Origin: Nonomuraea rubra
GTDB lineage: Bacteria; Actinomycetota; Actinomycetes; Streptosporangiales; Streptosporangiaceae
Length of the DNA: 64,000 bases
NCBI RefSeq assembly: GCF_014207985.1
Contig: NZ_JACHMI010000001.1
Span: 6,183,001 to 6,247,000 of the forward strand
Direction of reading: 5' to 3'
Shown here: positions 1 to 8,369 of the stretch, in pieces
Position numbering within the stretch: position 1 is the first letter of the stretch
Layout of the letters: each line of letters begins with the position of its first letter
Translations under genes and position numbers: made by a program
Notes under the pieces: generated by a model
Databases searched by the model: none
Seen by the model: only the letters and a program-made list of their open reading frames with translations
What the model was told of the DNA's origin: nothing

Positions 1-2
1 AA

Positions 3-89
3 CCGGGCAGCACCTCGGAAGAGCGGCTCAAGCTCCTGGCCAGCCTGGCAGCCACCCAGCCGGCACACCCCACCAGTCAGCCGCGTTGA
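3..89 (+). CDS. C-terminal tail of an upstream gene (partial)
   Basis: An open frame enters from the left edge and ends at a TGA at 87-89. The visible 28 residues (SEERLKLLASLAATQPAHPT and flanks) look like an ordinary alanine-rich helical tail, but no family can be named from so little. The stretch from 90 to 208 shows no coding signal. Confidence 0.3.
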   Translation, partial: PGSTSEERLKLLASLAATQPAHPTSQPR

Positions 90-208
90 AGCGCGCGCCA
101 GCGCAGCCGGACGGATGCGCTTCGTAGGCGGATTCCCTCAGGTCAAGACCCCAAGGACGTTGCTCGTGAGGAGACGCACCCAGCGCGGGACGAGCCGCCC
201 CGGCGCGG

Positions 209-991
209 TCAGTGGGTGTCTGGCCTGGGGATACGGATGCCCGCGGCGCGGAGCTTGGCCTCGACGAGCGCGACCCCCCGGGCCGCGGCCGATTCCTGCT
301 CTTCGCCGTAGTGGGCGATCAGGTGGTATCGGGCCGCGGCGTCGGTGCGGGCCTGCAGGCCGGTCACGATCTTCAGGTGTGCGGGGTTGGCGAGGAAGTG
401 GTCGGCAACGGCGGTGGCGAGTTCGGCCAGGCGCGGGTCGTCCGGCTCCCACGTCGTGGCCTCGGTTGCCTGCTTGGTCAACGCGACGAAGCCGGGATCG
501 TCGAGGGCGTGCTCGACATGAGCGAGGTAGTCGTCGAAGCCCTCGGGGACCAGGGCCCTGGCCAGCACCCAGCCCTCCCTGGTGGCGGCAACCTGGTCCG
601 CGGGGAGGCCGAGGCCGGACATCCGCTCCAGCAGCGCCACGGCGCGGTCGGGCAGCAGGGCCCGGTCTCCGTCGGCGAGCCGGTGCAGCATGTCACGGCG
701 CGCGGTCAGTTCCTCGATCCGTTCGGTGAGCTGCCGCTCGACGTCGGTGAGCGCGGCGGCGAACAGCGCGGTGTCGGCGTCGAGCAGGGGCCCGATGTCG
801 GCCAGCGGCACTCCGGCGGCGGCCAGTGTCCGGACCTGCACCAGCCGCAACAGCTCGGCCGATCCGTACCTGCGGTAGCCGGAACTGTCGCGTTCCGGCT
901 CCTTCACCAGGCCGAGCTTGTGGTAGTGCCGCACCGTCTTCACCGTGACGCCGACGAACGCCGCCGCCTGCCCGATCGTGACTCCGTTCAT
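209..991 (-). CDS. MerR-family transcriptional regulator
   Basis: A 260-aa MerR-type regulator. Residues 1-70 form the winged-helix DNA-binding domain: the start MNGVTIGQAAAFVGVTVKTVRH, the Y-H-x-x-G-L wing (HYHKLGLV) and S-G-Y-R-R-Y are classic. A coiled-coil dimerisation helix follows (about 75-120, ERQLTERIEELTARRDML). The C-terminal 140 residues are a helical effector-binding region of no specific recognised type; it lacks the metal-binding cysteines of MerR/CueR. The ATG at 989-991 is chosen because the DNA-binding domain starts there; a longer frame upstream adds only non-homologous residues. It lies 77 bp downstream of a serine hydrolase gene on the same strand, so a drug- or envelope-stress role is possible but inferred. 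Confidence 0.88.
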   Translation of the reverse strand: MNGVTIGQAAAFVGVTVKTVRHYHKLGLVKEPERDSSGYRRYGSAELLRLVQVRTLAAAGVPLADIGPLLDADTALFAAALTDVERQLTERIEELTARRDMLHRLADGDRALLPDRAVALLERMSGLGLPADQVAATREGWVLARALVPEGFDDYLAHVEHALDDPGFVALTKQATEATTWEPDDPRLAELATAVADHFLANPAHLKIVTGLQARTDAAARYHLIAHYGEEQESAAARGVALVEAKLRAAGIRIPRPDTH

Positions 992-1068
992 CGGCGATAT
1001 CCTGCCTTGTGTTCGAGCTCGGGGACCAGGCATACCACAGAGCATGTGAGCGTACGGGTCACAGGTGT

Positions 1069-2607
1069 TCAGCCCGCCGGCTGAGCCGGATCGGCCTGCT
1101 CGCCGCAGAACACCTCGTTGACGAGCCTTTGCTGGGCGTCCCGGAACGCTGTCGTGAGGGACATGTCGGCGTCGTCCACCCAGTTCAACACGGCGGTCAT
1201 GGTCTTGCCGCCGTCGGGCGTGCTGAACATCAGCGATGCGGAGCCGACCAGGCCGCCGTTGTGGGTGATGACGGTGCCGCCGCAGTCCGTCTTCTGGACG
1301 AACACTCCCAGCCCGTAGTCCATGTTCGGGATGCCCGTGGCGCGCGCGGTGCACATCTCGGCCAGCAGTGGGGCCGGCAGGAGCTTGCCACCCAGCAGCG
1401 CGGAGATGAACGTGGCCAGGTCCTGGCTGGTCGAGATCATGTCACTGCCGATGGAGCCCCAGGAGGGGTTGAGGCGGGTGATGTCGATCGTCCGCTGCCG
1501 GCCGTCTTCCTCGTAGCGGTAGTAGACGTGGGCGTGCGGCTCCGGCATCTCCGGCGAGGCGTCGGGCACCACCGTGCCCGACAGCCCGAGCGGCCCCAGG
1601 ATCCGCCGCTGCATCTCCTCGGCCAGCGGGCGGCCGGTGACCTTCTCGATCAGCAGCCGGGCCAGCACGTAGTTGGTGTTGGAATAGCTCCAGCCCGTCC
1701 CCGGCTCGAACCGGGCCGGCTTGGACAGCGCCAGCCGTACCAGCTCCTCGGGCCTGTAGGTGTGGAACCGGTTGTCCACCCACTCCTTGCCCGTGGCGCC
1801 GAAGGGCACGGGGATCCCGTACACGATGGACCCGTCGTCGTAGACCTCGCCGGTGTAGTTGAACAGCCCGCTGGTGTGCTGCAACAGCATCCGCACCGTG
1901 ATCCGCCGGTCCAGCCCGAACTCGGGCAGGTATGCGGCCGCCGGGGTGTCCAGCTCGATCGTGCCCTCGGCCACCAGCTGCAGCACCAGGGTCGCGGTGA
2001 AGGTCTTGCTGTTGCTGCCGATCCGGGCATGCCCGTTGACCGGCGGCTTCGCGGTCCCGCCCAGCTCGGCCACCCCTGCGCTGCCGGCCCACTCGCCCCG
2101 CTCATCGCGCACGCGCAGCGACACCGCCACGAAACCGGACTCGACGATCTCCTCGATCGCCTTCTGCAGCTCCGGGCGATCCTGCCCGTCCACGACGGCC
2201 ATCCTGGCGGCATCGATCGCTTCGGTGATCTTGCGGGCCATCTCGGCCGCTGCGGGGCTCGGCTGGCCCTGGTGCAGCTGGGCGGTCTCGACAGCGGCGA
2301 GGACGGTGCCGCGGAAGTTGTCGGCCTCGGCCGGATCCTGCTGCTGCAGCAGGTTCATGGCCGCGGTCAGGGCCGGCAGCACGCGGTCGGCGATCTCGGC
2401 CACGGACTTGCCGGTCAGGTCCTTGCCCTGGGGGTGGTCGGCGAGCACATGCCCGATCGGGCCGGTGGCCGAGCCCAGCGCGATGCTGCCGTTGGCGGCG
2501 ATCTTGCCAGGCCGGCCGGCGGCACCGGCGGCGGCCATCAGCGCTACGGCGCCGTACGCGGCAATCCGCAGGGTGTTCTTGTCCTGGTCGGAGAGGGTGA
2601 TCGTCAT
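1069..2607 (-). CDS. Serine hydrolase (beta-lactamase/D-Ala-D-Ala carboxypeptidase fold) with an extra N-terminal domain
   Basis: A 512-aa protein. Residues about 160-510 are a class C beta-lactamase/DD-peptidase-type serine hydrolase with the active-site S-x-x-K at S198-K201 (SNSK), the Y-x-N motif at Y308-N310 (YSN) and H-x-G at H449-G451 (HNG in place of KTG). No signal peptide precedes the domain. Instead residues 1-130 form a small alanine-rich helical domain (starting MTITLSDQDKNTLRIAAYGA) of a kind I recall as free-standing actinobacterial proteins. The ATG at 2605-2607 is preceded by GAAGG at good spacing. The catalytic half is closely similar to the next gene upstream (2833-4122), so the pair is a tandem duplication in which this copy lost its secretion signal and acquired another N-terminus. 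Substrate unknown; these folds act on peptidoglycan peptides, esters or beta-lactams. Confidence 0.85.
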   Translation of the reverse strand: MTITLSDQDKNTLRIAAYGAVALMAAAGAAGRPGKIAANGSIALGSATGPIGHVLADHPQGKDLTGKSVAEIADRVLPALTAAMNLLQQQDPAEADNFRGTVLAAVETAQLHQGQPSPAAAEMARKITEAIDAARMAVVDGQDRPELQKAIEEIVESGFVAVSLRVRDERGEWAGSAGVAELGGTAKPPVNGHARIGSNSKTFTATLVLQLVAEGTIELDTPAAAYLPEFGLDRRITVRMLLQHTSGLFNYTGEVYDDGSIVYGIPVPFGATGKEWVDNRFHTYRPEELVRLALSKPARFEPGTGWSYSNTNYVLARLLIEKVTGRPLAEEMQRRILGPLGLSGTVVPDASPEMPEPHAHVYYRYEEDGRQRTIDITRLNPSWGSIGSDMISTSQDLATFISALLGGKLLPAPLLAEMCTARATGIPNMDYGLGVFVQKTDCGGTVITHNGGLVGSASLMFSTPDGGKTMTAVLNWVDDADMSLTTAFRDAQQRLVNEVFCGEQADPAQPAG

Positions 2608-2691
2608 GGTGGTCGGCCCTTCGAAGTTGTTCTGTCCGGGCCGGCTTCGCGCCGGCTGCGCTGAGCTTCCACCCTGACCCAAGGTCAACCT

Positions 2692-2715
2692 CAACTGTGA
2701 TCTGGACCACAGTTG
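2692..2715. promoter_or_regulatory. Inverted repeat upstream of the serine hydrolase
   Basis: CAACTGTG and CACAGTTG are perfect 8-bp inverted arms separated by 8 bp; the whole 24 bp is palindromic at 20 positions. It lies about 85 bp upstream of the start at 2607, where an operator would sit. A TTGACC box on the minus strand lies just downstream (2683-2688). Which protein binds is unknown; the MerR gene next door is a candidate. Confidence 0.4.
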
Positions 2716-2832
2716 CCGTGGGGGTTCGAGACAGATTCGGGAGCCGGGACTCTGCCACCCGCCGGTGGCCATGCGCGCGTCGGAACTGTCACCGGCATCA
2801 TGCCGACGGCCGCTGCCGCCGGCATGGCCTGG

Positions 2833-4122
2833 TCAGCTTGCGGGCTGCTCGCCGCAGAACGCCGCCTTGACGAGCCCGTCCAGCAGGTTCGGATAAGCGG
2901 CGAGGTCGAACGCGGCGTCGCCGGCGGTCACCGAGGCGGTCAGGGTCTTGCCGCCGTCGGGCGAGCTGTACATCAGCGCCGCGTAGCCCGCCGGAGGGCT
3001 GCCGTTGTGGTTGAGAACGGTGCCGCAGGCCGGACCCAGATCCTTCACGAACATTCCCAGGCCGTAGCGGCCGTAGAGGGGGTCGCTCGTCGGGTGCGGC
3101 TCGCGCATCTCGGCCAGCAGCTTGGCCGGCAGGAGCTTGCCGCCGTTCAGCGCGGCGAAGAACGTCTGGAGATCCTTGGTGGTCGAAATCATGTCACCGG
3201 CACCTGCCAGCAGGGAGGGGTTCTGGCGGGAGACGTCGGCCACCTTCCACTCACCGGCGTCCTGGTAGCGGAAGTAGCCGTGGGCGTACGGGTTGGGCAG
3301 CTGTGCCCGGTTGCCCGGCACCACGGTGCCCTTCAGCCCGAGCGGCCTCACGATCCGCCGCTTCAGCTCCGCGTCGAACGAATGGCCGGTGACCTTCTCG
3401 ATCAGCAGCCTGGCCAGCGTGTAGTTGGTGTTGGAGTAGCTCCAGTCCTTCCCCGGCGCGAACTTCACCGGCTTGGACAGCGCGAACCGCACCAGCTCCT
3501 GCGGCCGGTAGGAGTGGAACCGGTTGTCCAGCCACTCCTTGCCCGTCGAGGGAAGACCGGGCACCCATGTCCCGTCGGGGTCGAGGTCGCCGGTGTAGTT
3601 GAACAAGCCGCTGGTGTGCTGCAGCAGCATTCGCACCGTGATCCGGCGGTCCAGCCCGAACTCGGGCAGGTAACCGGCCGCCGGGGCGTCCAGCCTGATC
3701 TCGCCCTCGGCCACCAGTTGCAGCACCACGGTCGCGACGAAGGCCTTGGTAACGCTGCCCACCCAGAAATGCCCGTTCGCCGGCGGCTTCGCGCTCGCGC
3801 CTAGCTTGCGCCGTCCGGCGCTGCCGGCCCACTCCCCCCGCTCATCGTTCACGCGCACCTGCACACCGAGGAAACCGGCATCGACGAACGCCTGGACGGC
3901 CTTCTGCAACTCCGGGCGGTCCTGCCCGGCAGCATCCTTCGACACGACCGCGCTGCTGTCCGCGCGCGCCGTGGCCACAGCGGGTGCCATCGTCCCGGCC
4001 AGCAGCCCGGCCGCCAGCCCGGCCGCCAGCGCTGTGACCGCCACCGGCCGGAAGACGGTGTGCCGGCGCCTCGGCGCGCCACCGTCACGGCGCATCGTCC
4101 CCATCACGTTGCCTTGTTCCAT
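2833..4122 (-). CDS. Secreted serine hydrolase (beta-lactamase/D-Ala-D-Ala carboxypeptidase fold)
   Basis: A 429-aa protein with an N-terminal basic stretch (RRRHTVFRP) followed by a hydrophobic, alanine-rich segment and an A-x-A-like site, so probably exported. The catalytic domain has S-x-x-K (GSVTKAF), Y-S-N (WSYSNTNY) and H-N-G (LNHNGS) in the usual order. The ATG at 4122 has AGGA about eight bases upstream; ATG 4104 and GTG 4137 are alternatives. It is a close paralogue of the gene at 1069-2607, with shared stretches such as FGLDRRITVRMLLQHTSG and LLIEKVTG. Role by family: remodelling or hydrolysis of peptidoglycan stem peptides or related substrates; no direct evidence for beta-lactam resistance. 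Confidence 0.85.
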   Translation of the reverse strand: MEQGNVMGTMRRDGGAPRRRHTVFRPVAVTALAAGLAAGLLAGTMAPAVATARADSSAVVSKDAAGQDRPELQKAVQAFVDAGFLGVQVRVNDERGEWAGSAGRRKLGASAKPPANGHFWVGSVTKAFVATVVLQLVAEGEIRLDAPAAGYLPEFGLDRRITVRMLLQHTSGLFNYTGDLDPDGTWVPGLPSTGKEWLDNRFHSYRPQELVRFALSKPVKFAPGKDWSYSNTNYTLARLLIEKVTGHSFDAELKRRIVRPLGLKGTVVPGNRAQLPNPYAHGYFRYQDAGEWKVADVSRQNPSLLAGAGDMISTTKDLQTFFAALNGGKLLPAKLLAEMREPHPTSDPLYGRYGLGMFVKDLGPACGTVLNHNGSPPAGYAALMYSSPDGGKTLTASVTAGDAAFDLAAYPNLLDGLVKAAFCGEQPAS

Positions 4123-4139
4123 CACGAGTGTCCTCACCT

Positions 4140-4162
4140 ACAGTGGTCGATTCACAGTGGTC
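4140..4162. repeat. Direct repeat ACAGTGGTC x2 upstream of the secreted hydrolase
   Basis: ACAGTGGTC occurs at 4140-4148 and 4154-4162, a 14-bp period, immediately upstream of the start region of the hydrolase on the minus strand. Tandem half-sites of this kind often bind a regulator, but no regulator can be assigned. Confidence 0.35.
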
Positions 4163-4378
4163 AATCTTGCGAGCCCCGTCTCGGCATGGCGCGATGTGCT
4201 GTGTCGTTGCCAGAGAGCCTTGCCGTCGGCTGCGGCGGCTTCGTCGGCGGCGCGCGATGTCGTTGATCAGGCGCTTGCGCTCCCGGACCGGGGCGTTTCC
4301 CATCCTTGCGGCCGCCTGCTCGAAGAGGTCAGCCAGGTTTGCCCAGGAAACACCCCTTCCAGCTACTTAGCGGTGCCG

Positions 4379-4413
4379 ACTACTGGTAGAAAGTAGCACT
4401 GACTACCAGTACT
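4379..4413. promoter_or_regulatory. Long imperfect inverted repeat in intergenic DNA
   Basis: ACTACTGGTAG (4379-4389) and CTACCAGTACT (4403-4413) are inverted, differing at one position, with a 13-bp spacer that itself contains GTAG. The region is less GC-rich than its surroundings. It could be an operator, or an end or resolution site of the decayed recombinase element just downstream. The rest of 4163-4457 holds nothing recognisable. Confidence 0.35.
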
Positions 4414-4457
4414 TAGCAACACGGAATAGCTGAAGCGCAAGCCGGGACCCTCCGCGC

Positions 4458-4640
4458 GTGACGGTGGGCGCTCTGATCGCCACAGTCGTCACCATCCAGA
4501 CCGAGCAGTTCCTGGCCTTTGGCATCCCCGAAGACCGGATCTACATCGATCACGGCTTCTCCGGCAGCACTCGTCACAACCGCACCGGCCGCGGGATGTC
4601 CCTGGCCGATCTGGCCACCGAAGACAGCGTCGGACGCCCA
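4458..4640 (+). pseudogene. Serine recombinase (resolvase/invertase) remnant
   Basis: About 55 residues match the middle of the resolvase catalytic domain: FGIPEDRIYIDHGFSGSTRH followed by N-R-T-G-R-G resembles the conserved V-D-x-G-x-S/T-G segment after the beta strand. The catalytic serine region upstream and the rest of the protein are absent, and the frame runs into unrelated DNA after about 4640. One of several dead recombinases in the window. Confidence 0.55.
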
Positions 4641-4715
4641 CAATCCCGGTGTGGCGGCCCGTTCTCGGCGGGCGGCTGCGCGCCGCGGACTCGTCGTGCC
4701 GTCAGCGAGGGGGTG

Positions 4716-4741
4716 CGGCCCGGCGTGGACACGCCGGGCCG
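4716..4741 (-). terminator. Hairpin terminator of the arabinanase operon
   Basis: CGGCCCGGCGT and ACGCCGGGCCG form perfect 11-bp arms with a 4-bp GGAC loop, 12 bp past the stop of the minus-strand gene at 4753. A GC-rich hairpin without a long T-run is the usual actinobacterial form. Confidence 0.65.
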
Positions 4742-4752
4742 GTGGTGTCACG

Positions 4753-6216
4753 TCAGGCGACGTTCCAGTGCTGGGCCGCGGTGTTGTTGCAGGTCCACTG
4801 GCGTACTTCGGCGCCCGGCTGGGTGCCCCAGTTGTAGTTGTCCAGGCAAAGACCGCTGTGCCGGTTGGTCAGCGTGGAGTAGCCGTCCCCGGCGGAGGTG
4901 ATCCGCCACTGCTGGACGGCCAGGCCGTTGCAGGTCCACTGCTGGACGGGCGAGCCGGGTGCGGTGGCCCAGTCGCGGTTGTCGAGGCACAGGCCGCTGT
5001 GCCGGTTGACCAGGGTGGAATAGCCGTCGGCCGCGGGCACCACCTGCCAGTCCTGGACGGCGGCGCCGTTGCAGGTCCACTGGCGCACCTCCGCGCCGGG
5101 CGTGGTGCCCCAGTTGTAGTCGTCCAGGCACAGGCCGCTGTGCCGGTTGCGGATCCTGGAGTACGCGGGCACGACCTCGCCCGAAGGGCCCTGGAGAACG
5201 GTCGAGGTCGAGACCGGGGTGCCGAGGTTCGGGGTGCCGTCGGCGTTCCAGGAGATCTTCTGCACCCGGGTGGTGCGGGTGGTGCCGCAGCCCTGGCTCG
5301 GCGAGGAGTTGGCGTGGTACGCGATCCACGTCTCGGTGCCGTCGGGCGAGGTGAAGAACGAGTGGTGCCCGGGGCCGTAGACGCCGGCGGCGTCGTTGCG
5401 CTGGAAGATCGGGTTGGGGAACTTGGTCCAGGACGAGGCGGCCAGCGGGTCGCCGCCGCGGTACTCGAGCATGCCGAGCTTGTAGTTGGGGCCGTTGCAG
5501 TGGCTGGCCGAGTAGGTCATGAAGGTGCGGCCGCCTCGTTGCAGCAGGAAGCCGCCCTCGTTGACCGCGCCGTCCTGACGCTCCCACGCCAAGGTGGGCG
5601 CGGAGATGCGGCGGCCGAACGCGCTCGCGGTCCACGGGTTGGACAGCGGCGCGAGGTAGAGCGACTGCAGGTTGTCCTCGGGCGCGAACGCCGAGAACGT
5701 CATGTAGAGGGCGCCGTTGAGCCGCACCACGGCGGCGTCGATGGCCCAGCCGTTGTTCGGCATCAGGTTGAGCACGCCGCGGTAGGTGTAGGGGCCCAGC
5801 GGGTCGGAGCCCGCACTTTCCGCGACGTGGGTACGGCGGGGCGCGCCGGCCTGCTCCACCGAGTAGTACAGGTACCAGCGGTTGTTGATCTGCTCCAGGT
5901 GCGGGGCCCACATCGTGTTGCCGCCGGTGCGCAGGACGAGCTGCTCCGGAGCGGAGCGCAGGCCGGCGATCGTCGCCGAGCGGCGCATCACCACGTCAGA
6001 GGTCCAGGTGGTGGCGACGTAGTAGTAGAAGCCGTTGTGGAAGACCAGCGTCGGGTCGGCGCTGTTCGGCACCGGGACGACGGGGTTGGTGAAGGACGGT
6101 CCGGGCGCCGCCTCGGCGCGGCCGGAGGTGACCACGCACATGGCGAGCGCGACGACGGCGGTGACGGCGAGCGTCAGCAGCCGCCTTGCTGTGTCGGCCA
6201 AGGAGAGTGAGGACAC
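4753..6216 (-). CDS. Secreted GH43 arabinan-active glycosidase with C-terminal ricin-B (CBM13) domain
   Basis: A 487-aa secreted enzyme. Residues 1-37 are a signal peptide (LLTLAVTAVVALAMCVV, cleavage near AEA). Residues 40-350 are a five-bladed GH43 domain with candidate catalytic residues D54 (SADPTLV), D160 (AIDAAVV) and E220 (VNEGGF), the general base, pKa modulator and acid of the family. Residues about 355-487 are a ricin-type beta-trefoil with three Q-x-W repeats (VQDWQ, VQQWR, AQHWN), a sugar-binding module. Likely activity is on alpha-L-arabinofuranosyl linkages of arabinan or arabinoxylan. Start is GTG at 6216 with AGGAG upstream. It lies 36 bp after the other GH43 gene and is probably its operon partner under the LacI-type operators. 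Confidence 0.9.
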   Translation of the reverse strand: MSSLSLADTARRLLTLAVTAVVALAMCVVTSGRAEAAPGPSFTNPVVPVPNSADPTLVFHNGFYYYVATTWTSDVVMRRSATIAGLRSAPEQLVLRTGGNTMWAPHLEQINNRWYLYYSVEQAGAPRRTHVAESAGSDPLGPYTYRGVLNLMPNNGWAIDAAVVRLNGALYMTFSAFAPEDNLQSLYLAPLSNPWTASAFGRRISAPTLAWERQDGAVNEGGFLLQRGGRTFMTYSASHCNGPNYKLGMLEYRGGDPLAASSWTKFPNPIFQRNDAAGVYGPGHHSFFTSPDGTETWIAYHANSSPSQGCGTTRTTRVQKISWNADGTPNLGTPVSTSTVLQGPSGEVVPAYSRIRNRHSGLCLDDYNWGTTPGAEVRQWTCNGAAVQDWQVVPAADGYSTLVNRHSGLCLDNRDWATAPGSPVQQWTCNGLAVQQWRITSAGDGYSTLTNRHSGLCLDNYNWGTQPGAEVRQWTCNNTAAQHWNVA

Positions 6217-6252
6217 GGATACTCCTGGTGGGGGGGCGGATGCACAGGCGGC

Positions 6253-7719
6253 TCAGTAGACGTAGGGCCAGCCGGCCGTGTCATAACCGATCTTGTTGAT
6301 GCCGAGGCGGGAGGAGTTGTCGCCGGCGTACCAGTGGTAGAAGAGGATGTCGCCGTCGGTGTCGGCGAGGACGGCCTGGTGGCCGGGGCCGTGGATGTCA
6401 CCGTGGCCGGCCAGCAGTTGCGTGCCACCTCCGGAGGTCAGCGCCACTCCGTTGCGGTCCACGTACGGGCCGGTGACGGAGGTGGACCGGCCGACCATGA
6501 TGCGGTAGGTGCTGGCCGCGCCCTGGCAGCAGGTGTCGAAGGAGACCAGCTGGTAGTAGTAGCTGCCGCGCTTGTAGATGGTCGGCGCCTCGATCGCGCC
6601 GCCGTTGCGCCCGGCGATGCTGCGGATCGTGCTGTCCAGCCGCTTGCCGGATGAGGGGTTGAGCTGGACCATCTTGATGCCCGACCAGAACGACCCGAAG
6701 GCCAGCCACCAGCGGCCCTCGTCGTCGATGACCAGGTTGGGGTCGATGGCGTTGAAGTTGTCGGAGGTCCGCGACTCGATGACCAGGCCCTCGTTGGTCC
6801 ACGACCCGGACGCACCGGACGTGCTGGTGGCCAGGAAGATCGCTGACCGGTTCGAGCCGAAGGTGGAGGCCGAGTAGTACATGTAGTACCGGCCGTTGAC
6901 GTGCGTGATATCCGGCGCCCAGACGTGGTTGCCGCCGTCTGTGTACGGGTGCGCCCACGGCACGCCGCCGGGGAAGGCGGCTCCCGCGTTCCGCCAGGCG
7001 GTGCGGTCGGAGGAGGTCTTGAGCGAGACGCCATTGCCGGTGTGGGCCAGCAGATAGCCGCCGCTGGGGGTCTTGGTCACCTCGGGGTCGTGCACGTTGA
7101 TGTCACCGGTGACCAGGCCCGGGTTGGGGTAGGTGGGCGGCGGCGTGGTGGTGTCACCGAGCTTCACGAGCCGCCACTGCTGGTTGGCGCCGTTCAGGTC
7201 GGTGTACTGGGACAGCCGCGCGCCGTCGGCGGTGGACCATTCCCACGCCTCCAGGGCCTTGCCGCTGTTGCGGTTGATCAGCTTGACGTGGCCGTTGTCG
7301 GTGTCGGCGACGCGGAACTGCTGGTTGGCGCCGTTGAGGTCGCTCCACTGGACGATGTTCGCGCCGTCGGCGGTGGAGTGGTTGTAGACGTCGAGGACCT
7401 TGCCGCTGTGGCGGGAGCGCAGCCGGTAGTAGCCGCCTCCGGAGTCGACGAACTGCCACTGCTGCCAGGCGCCGTCGTTGCGCGCCCACTGGACGATGGC
7501 GGCGCCGTCGCCGGTGGCCCGCTCGTAGACGTCGGCGACCTTGCCGCTGTGCCGGTTGACCAGCACGTACCAGGCGTTGACGTCGATCGTCGCGGCGGCG
7601 GCGGGAGCGGCGGACACGAGCGAGGAGCACAGCAGGAGCAGCGCGGACAGGGCCGCCAGGGCAGCGGACACGAGGTGGAGGCCGGGGCGGCGTAAGGCAG
7701 GGATGGCTGGTCGGATCAC
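6253..7719 (-). CDS. Secreted GH43 endo-arabinanase-like enzyme with N-terminal ricin-B (CBM13) domain
   Basis: A 488-aa protein: signal peptide (LHLVSAALAALSALLLLCSS, A-x-A near AAPAAAA), then three ricin-type Q-x-W repeats (about 45-180), a proline/threonine linker (TTTPPPTYPNP), then a GH43 domain to the C-terminus. Candidate catalytic residues are D211 (VHDPEV), D326 (AIDPNLV) and E377 (AIEAPTI). The HDPE start and the S-F-D-x-C-C-Q-G segment resemble arabinan endo-1,5-alpha-L-arabinosidases. GTG at 7719 is preceded by AGGAGG. The domain order is the mirror of its operon partner at 4753-6216 (CBM first here, last there). It is the first gene of the operon, directly behind two LacI-type operators. 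Confidence 0.9.
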   Translation of the reverse strand: MIRPAIPALRRPGLHLVSAALAALSALLLLCSSLVSAAPAAAATIDVNAWYVLVNRHSGKVADVYERATGDGAAIVQWARNDGAWQQWQFVDSGGGYYRLRSRHSGKVLDVYNHSTADGANIVQWSDLNGANQQFRVADTDNGHVKLINRNSGKALEAWEWSTADGARLSQYTDLNGANQQWRLVKLGDTTTPPPTYPNPGLVTGDINVHDPEVTKTPSGGYLLAHTGNGVSLKTSSDRTAWRNAGAAFPGGVPWAHPYTDGGNHVWAPDITHVNGRYYMYYSASTFGSNRSAIFLATSTSGASGSWTNEGLVIESRTSDNFNAIDPNLVIDDEGRWWLAFGSFWSGIKMVQLNPSSGKRLDSTIRSIAGRNGGAIEAPTIYKRGSYYYQLVSFDTCCQGAASTYRIMVGRSTSVTGPYVDRNGVALTSGGGTQLLAGHGDIHGPGHQAVLADTDGDILFYHWYAGDNSSRLGINKIGYDTAGWPYVY

Positions 7720-7734
7720 GGGTCGCCTCCTGAT

Positions 7735-7748
7735 TGTTAGCGCTAACA
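7735..7748. promoter_or_regulatory. LacI-type operator, proximal copy
   Basis: TGTTAGCGCTAACA is a perfect 14-bp palindrome with the central CG step typical of LacI-family sites. It sits between the promoter region and the ribosome binding site of the first GH43 gene, 15 bp upstream of the GTG, so a bound repressor would block transcription. The cognate LacI gene is not in the window. Confidence 0.75.
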
Positions 7749-7800
7749 TTTCTTGACGGGCGTGGTGCGCCGAAGCGGGCGTTGAAGAGTTGTGAGTGAT

Positions 7801-7814
7801 TGTTAGCGCGAACA
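7801..7814. promoter_or_regulatory. LacI-type operator, distal copy
   Basis: TGTTAGCGCGAACA matches the proximal operator at 13 of 14 positions, with centres 66 bp apart. Two sites flanking the promoter suggest looping or cooperative repression relieved by an arabinan-derived sugar. Confidence 0.65.
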
Positions 7815-8369
7815 CCGCGGCCGTCAAGGAGTGTGAGAGTCGCCATGCGTGCACGGGAGGCCTCAGTGCCGCGGCATCCGGCCCCCGCCAGCCGGCGTTT
7901 CGGCTTCCGCCTGCCGGCCTTGTGGCCTGACTGTCAAGCCAGAAGGCGCTGCTCCAGGGCACGGGCGCGACCGCGGGAGGCTACGAAGGTGATCGGTGGC
8001 GGAGATTCCGGTCCAGCCGATCATGCAGACAGGTCAGTGAGGTGTGATCCCCAGAAACTTTCACTTGATCAACAGGTGCTCGAAGCGGTGTGAGAACGGG
8101 CGCCGCTTGGGTCAGGTGGGACTGGGATGCACGTCCTGGCGAGCTGCACCAGCATTGCTCAAGAAGCTTCACCCCCGCAGTGTGTGCAGGTCAGGCAAAT
8201 CCGTTGAAATTCCCGTTGCTACATCCAGGTCTCGTGCCGGCCGCGATCAACGCGGTGGTGTGTCCGTCGCCGCTCTCGCCACCTTCGTGCAAGTCACGCT
8301 GGGACGGCGCGATCGCGATCACCGTGATGTCGCCCTACCCGCCACCCACCCAGCGGCAGACGCATGGCG
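7815..8369. other. Intergenic stretch without a recognised gene
   Basis: No reading frame here has a family match I recognise on either strand. Base composition drops around 8040-8100 and 8160-8230, unlike neighbouring genes, which suggests it is filler or decayed mobile DNA next to the Tn3 remnant. Confidence 0.4.

Noticed and set aside
4519..6210. 563-codon plus-strand frame opposite the GH43 gene
   Set aside because: Val/Gly/Arg-rich shadow; the minus strand has signal peptide, GH43 and Q-x-W repeats.
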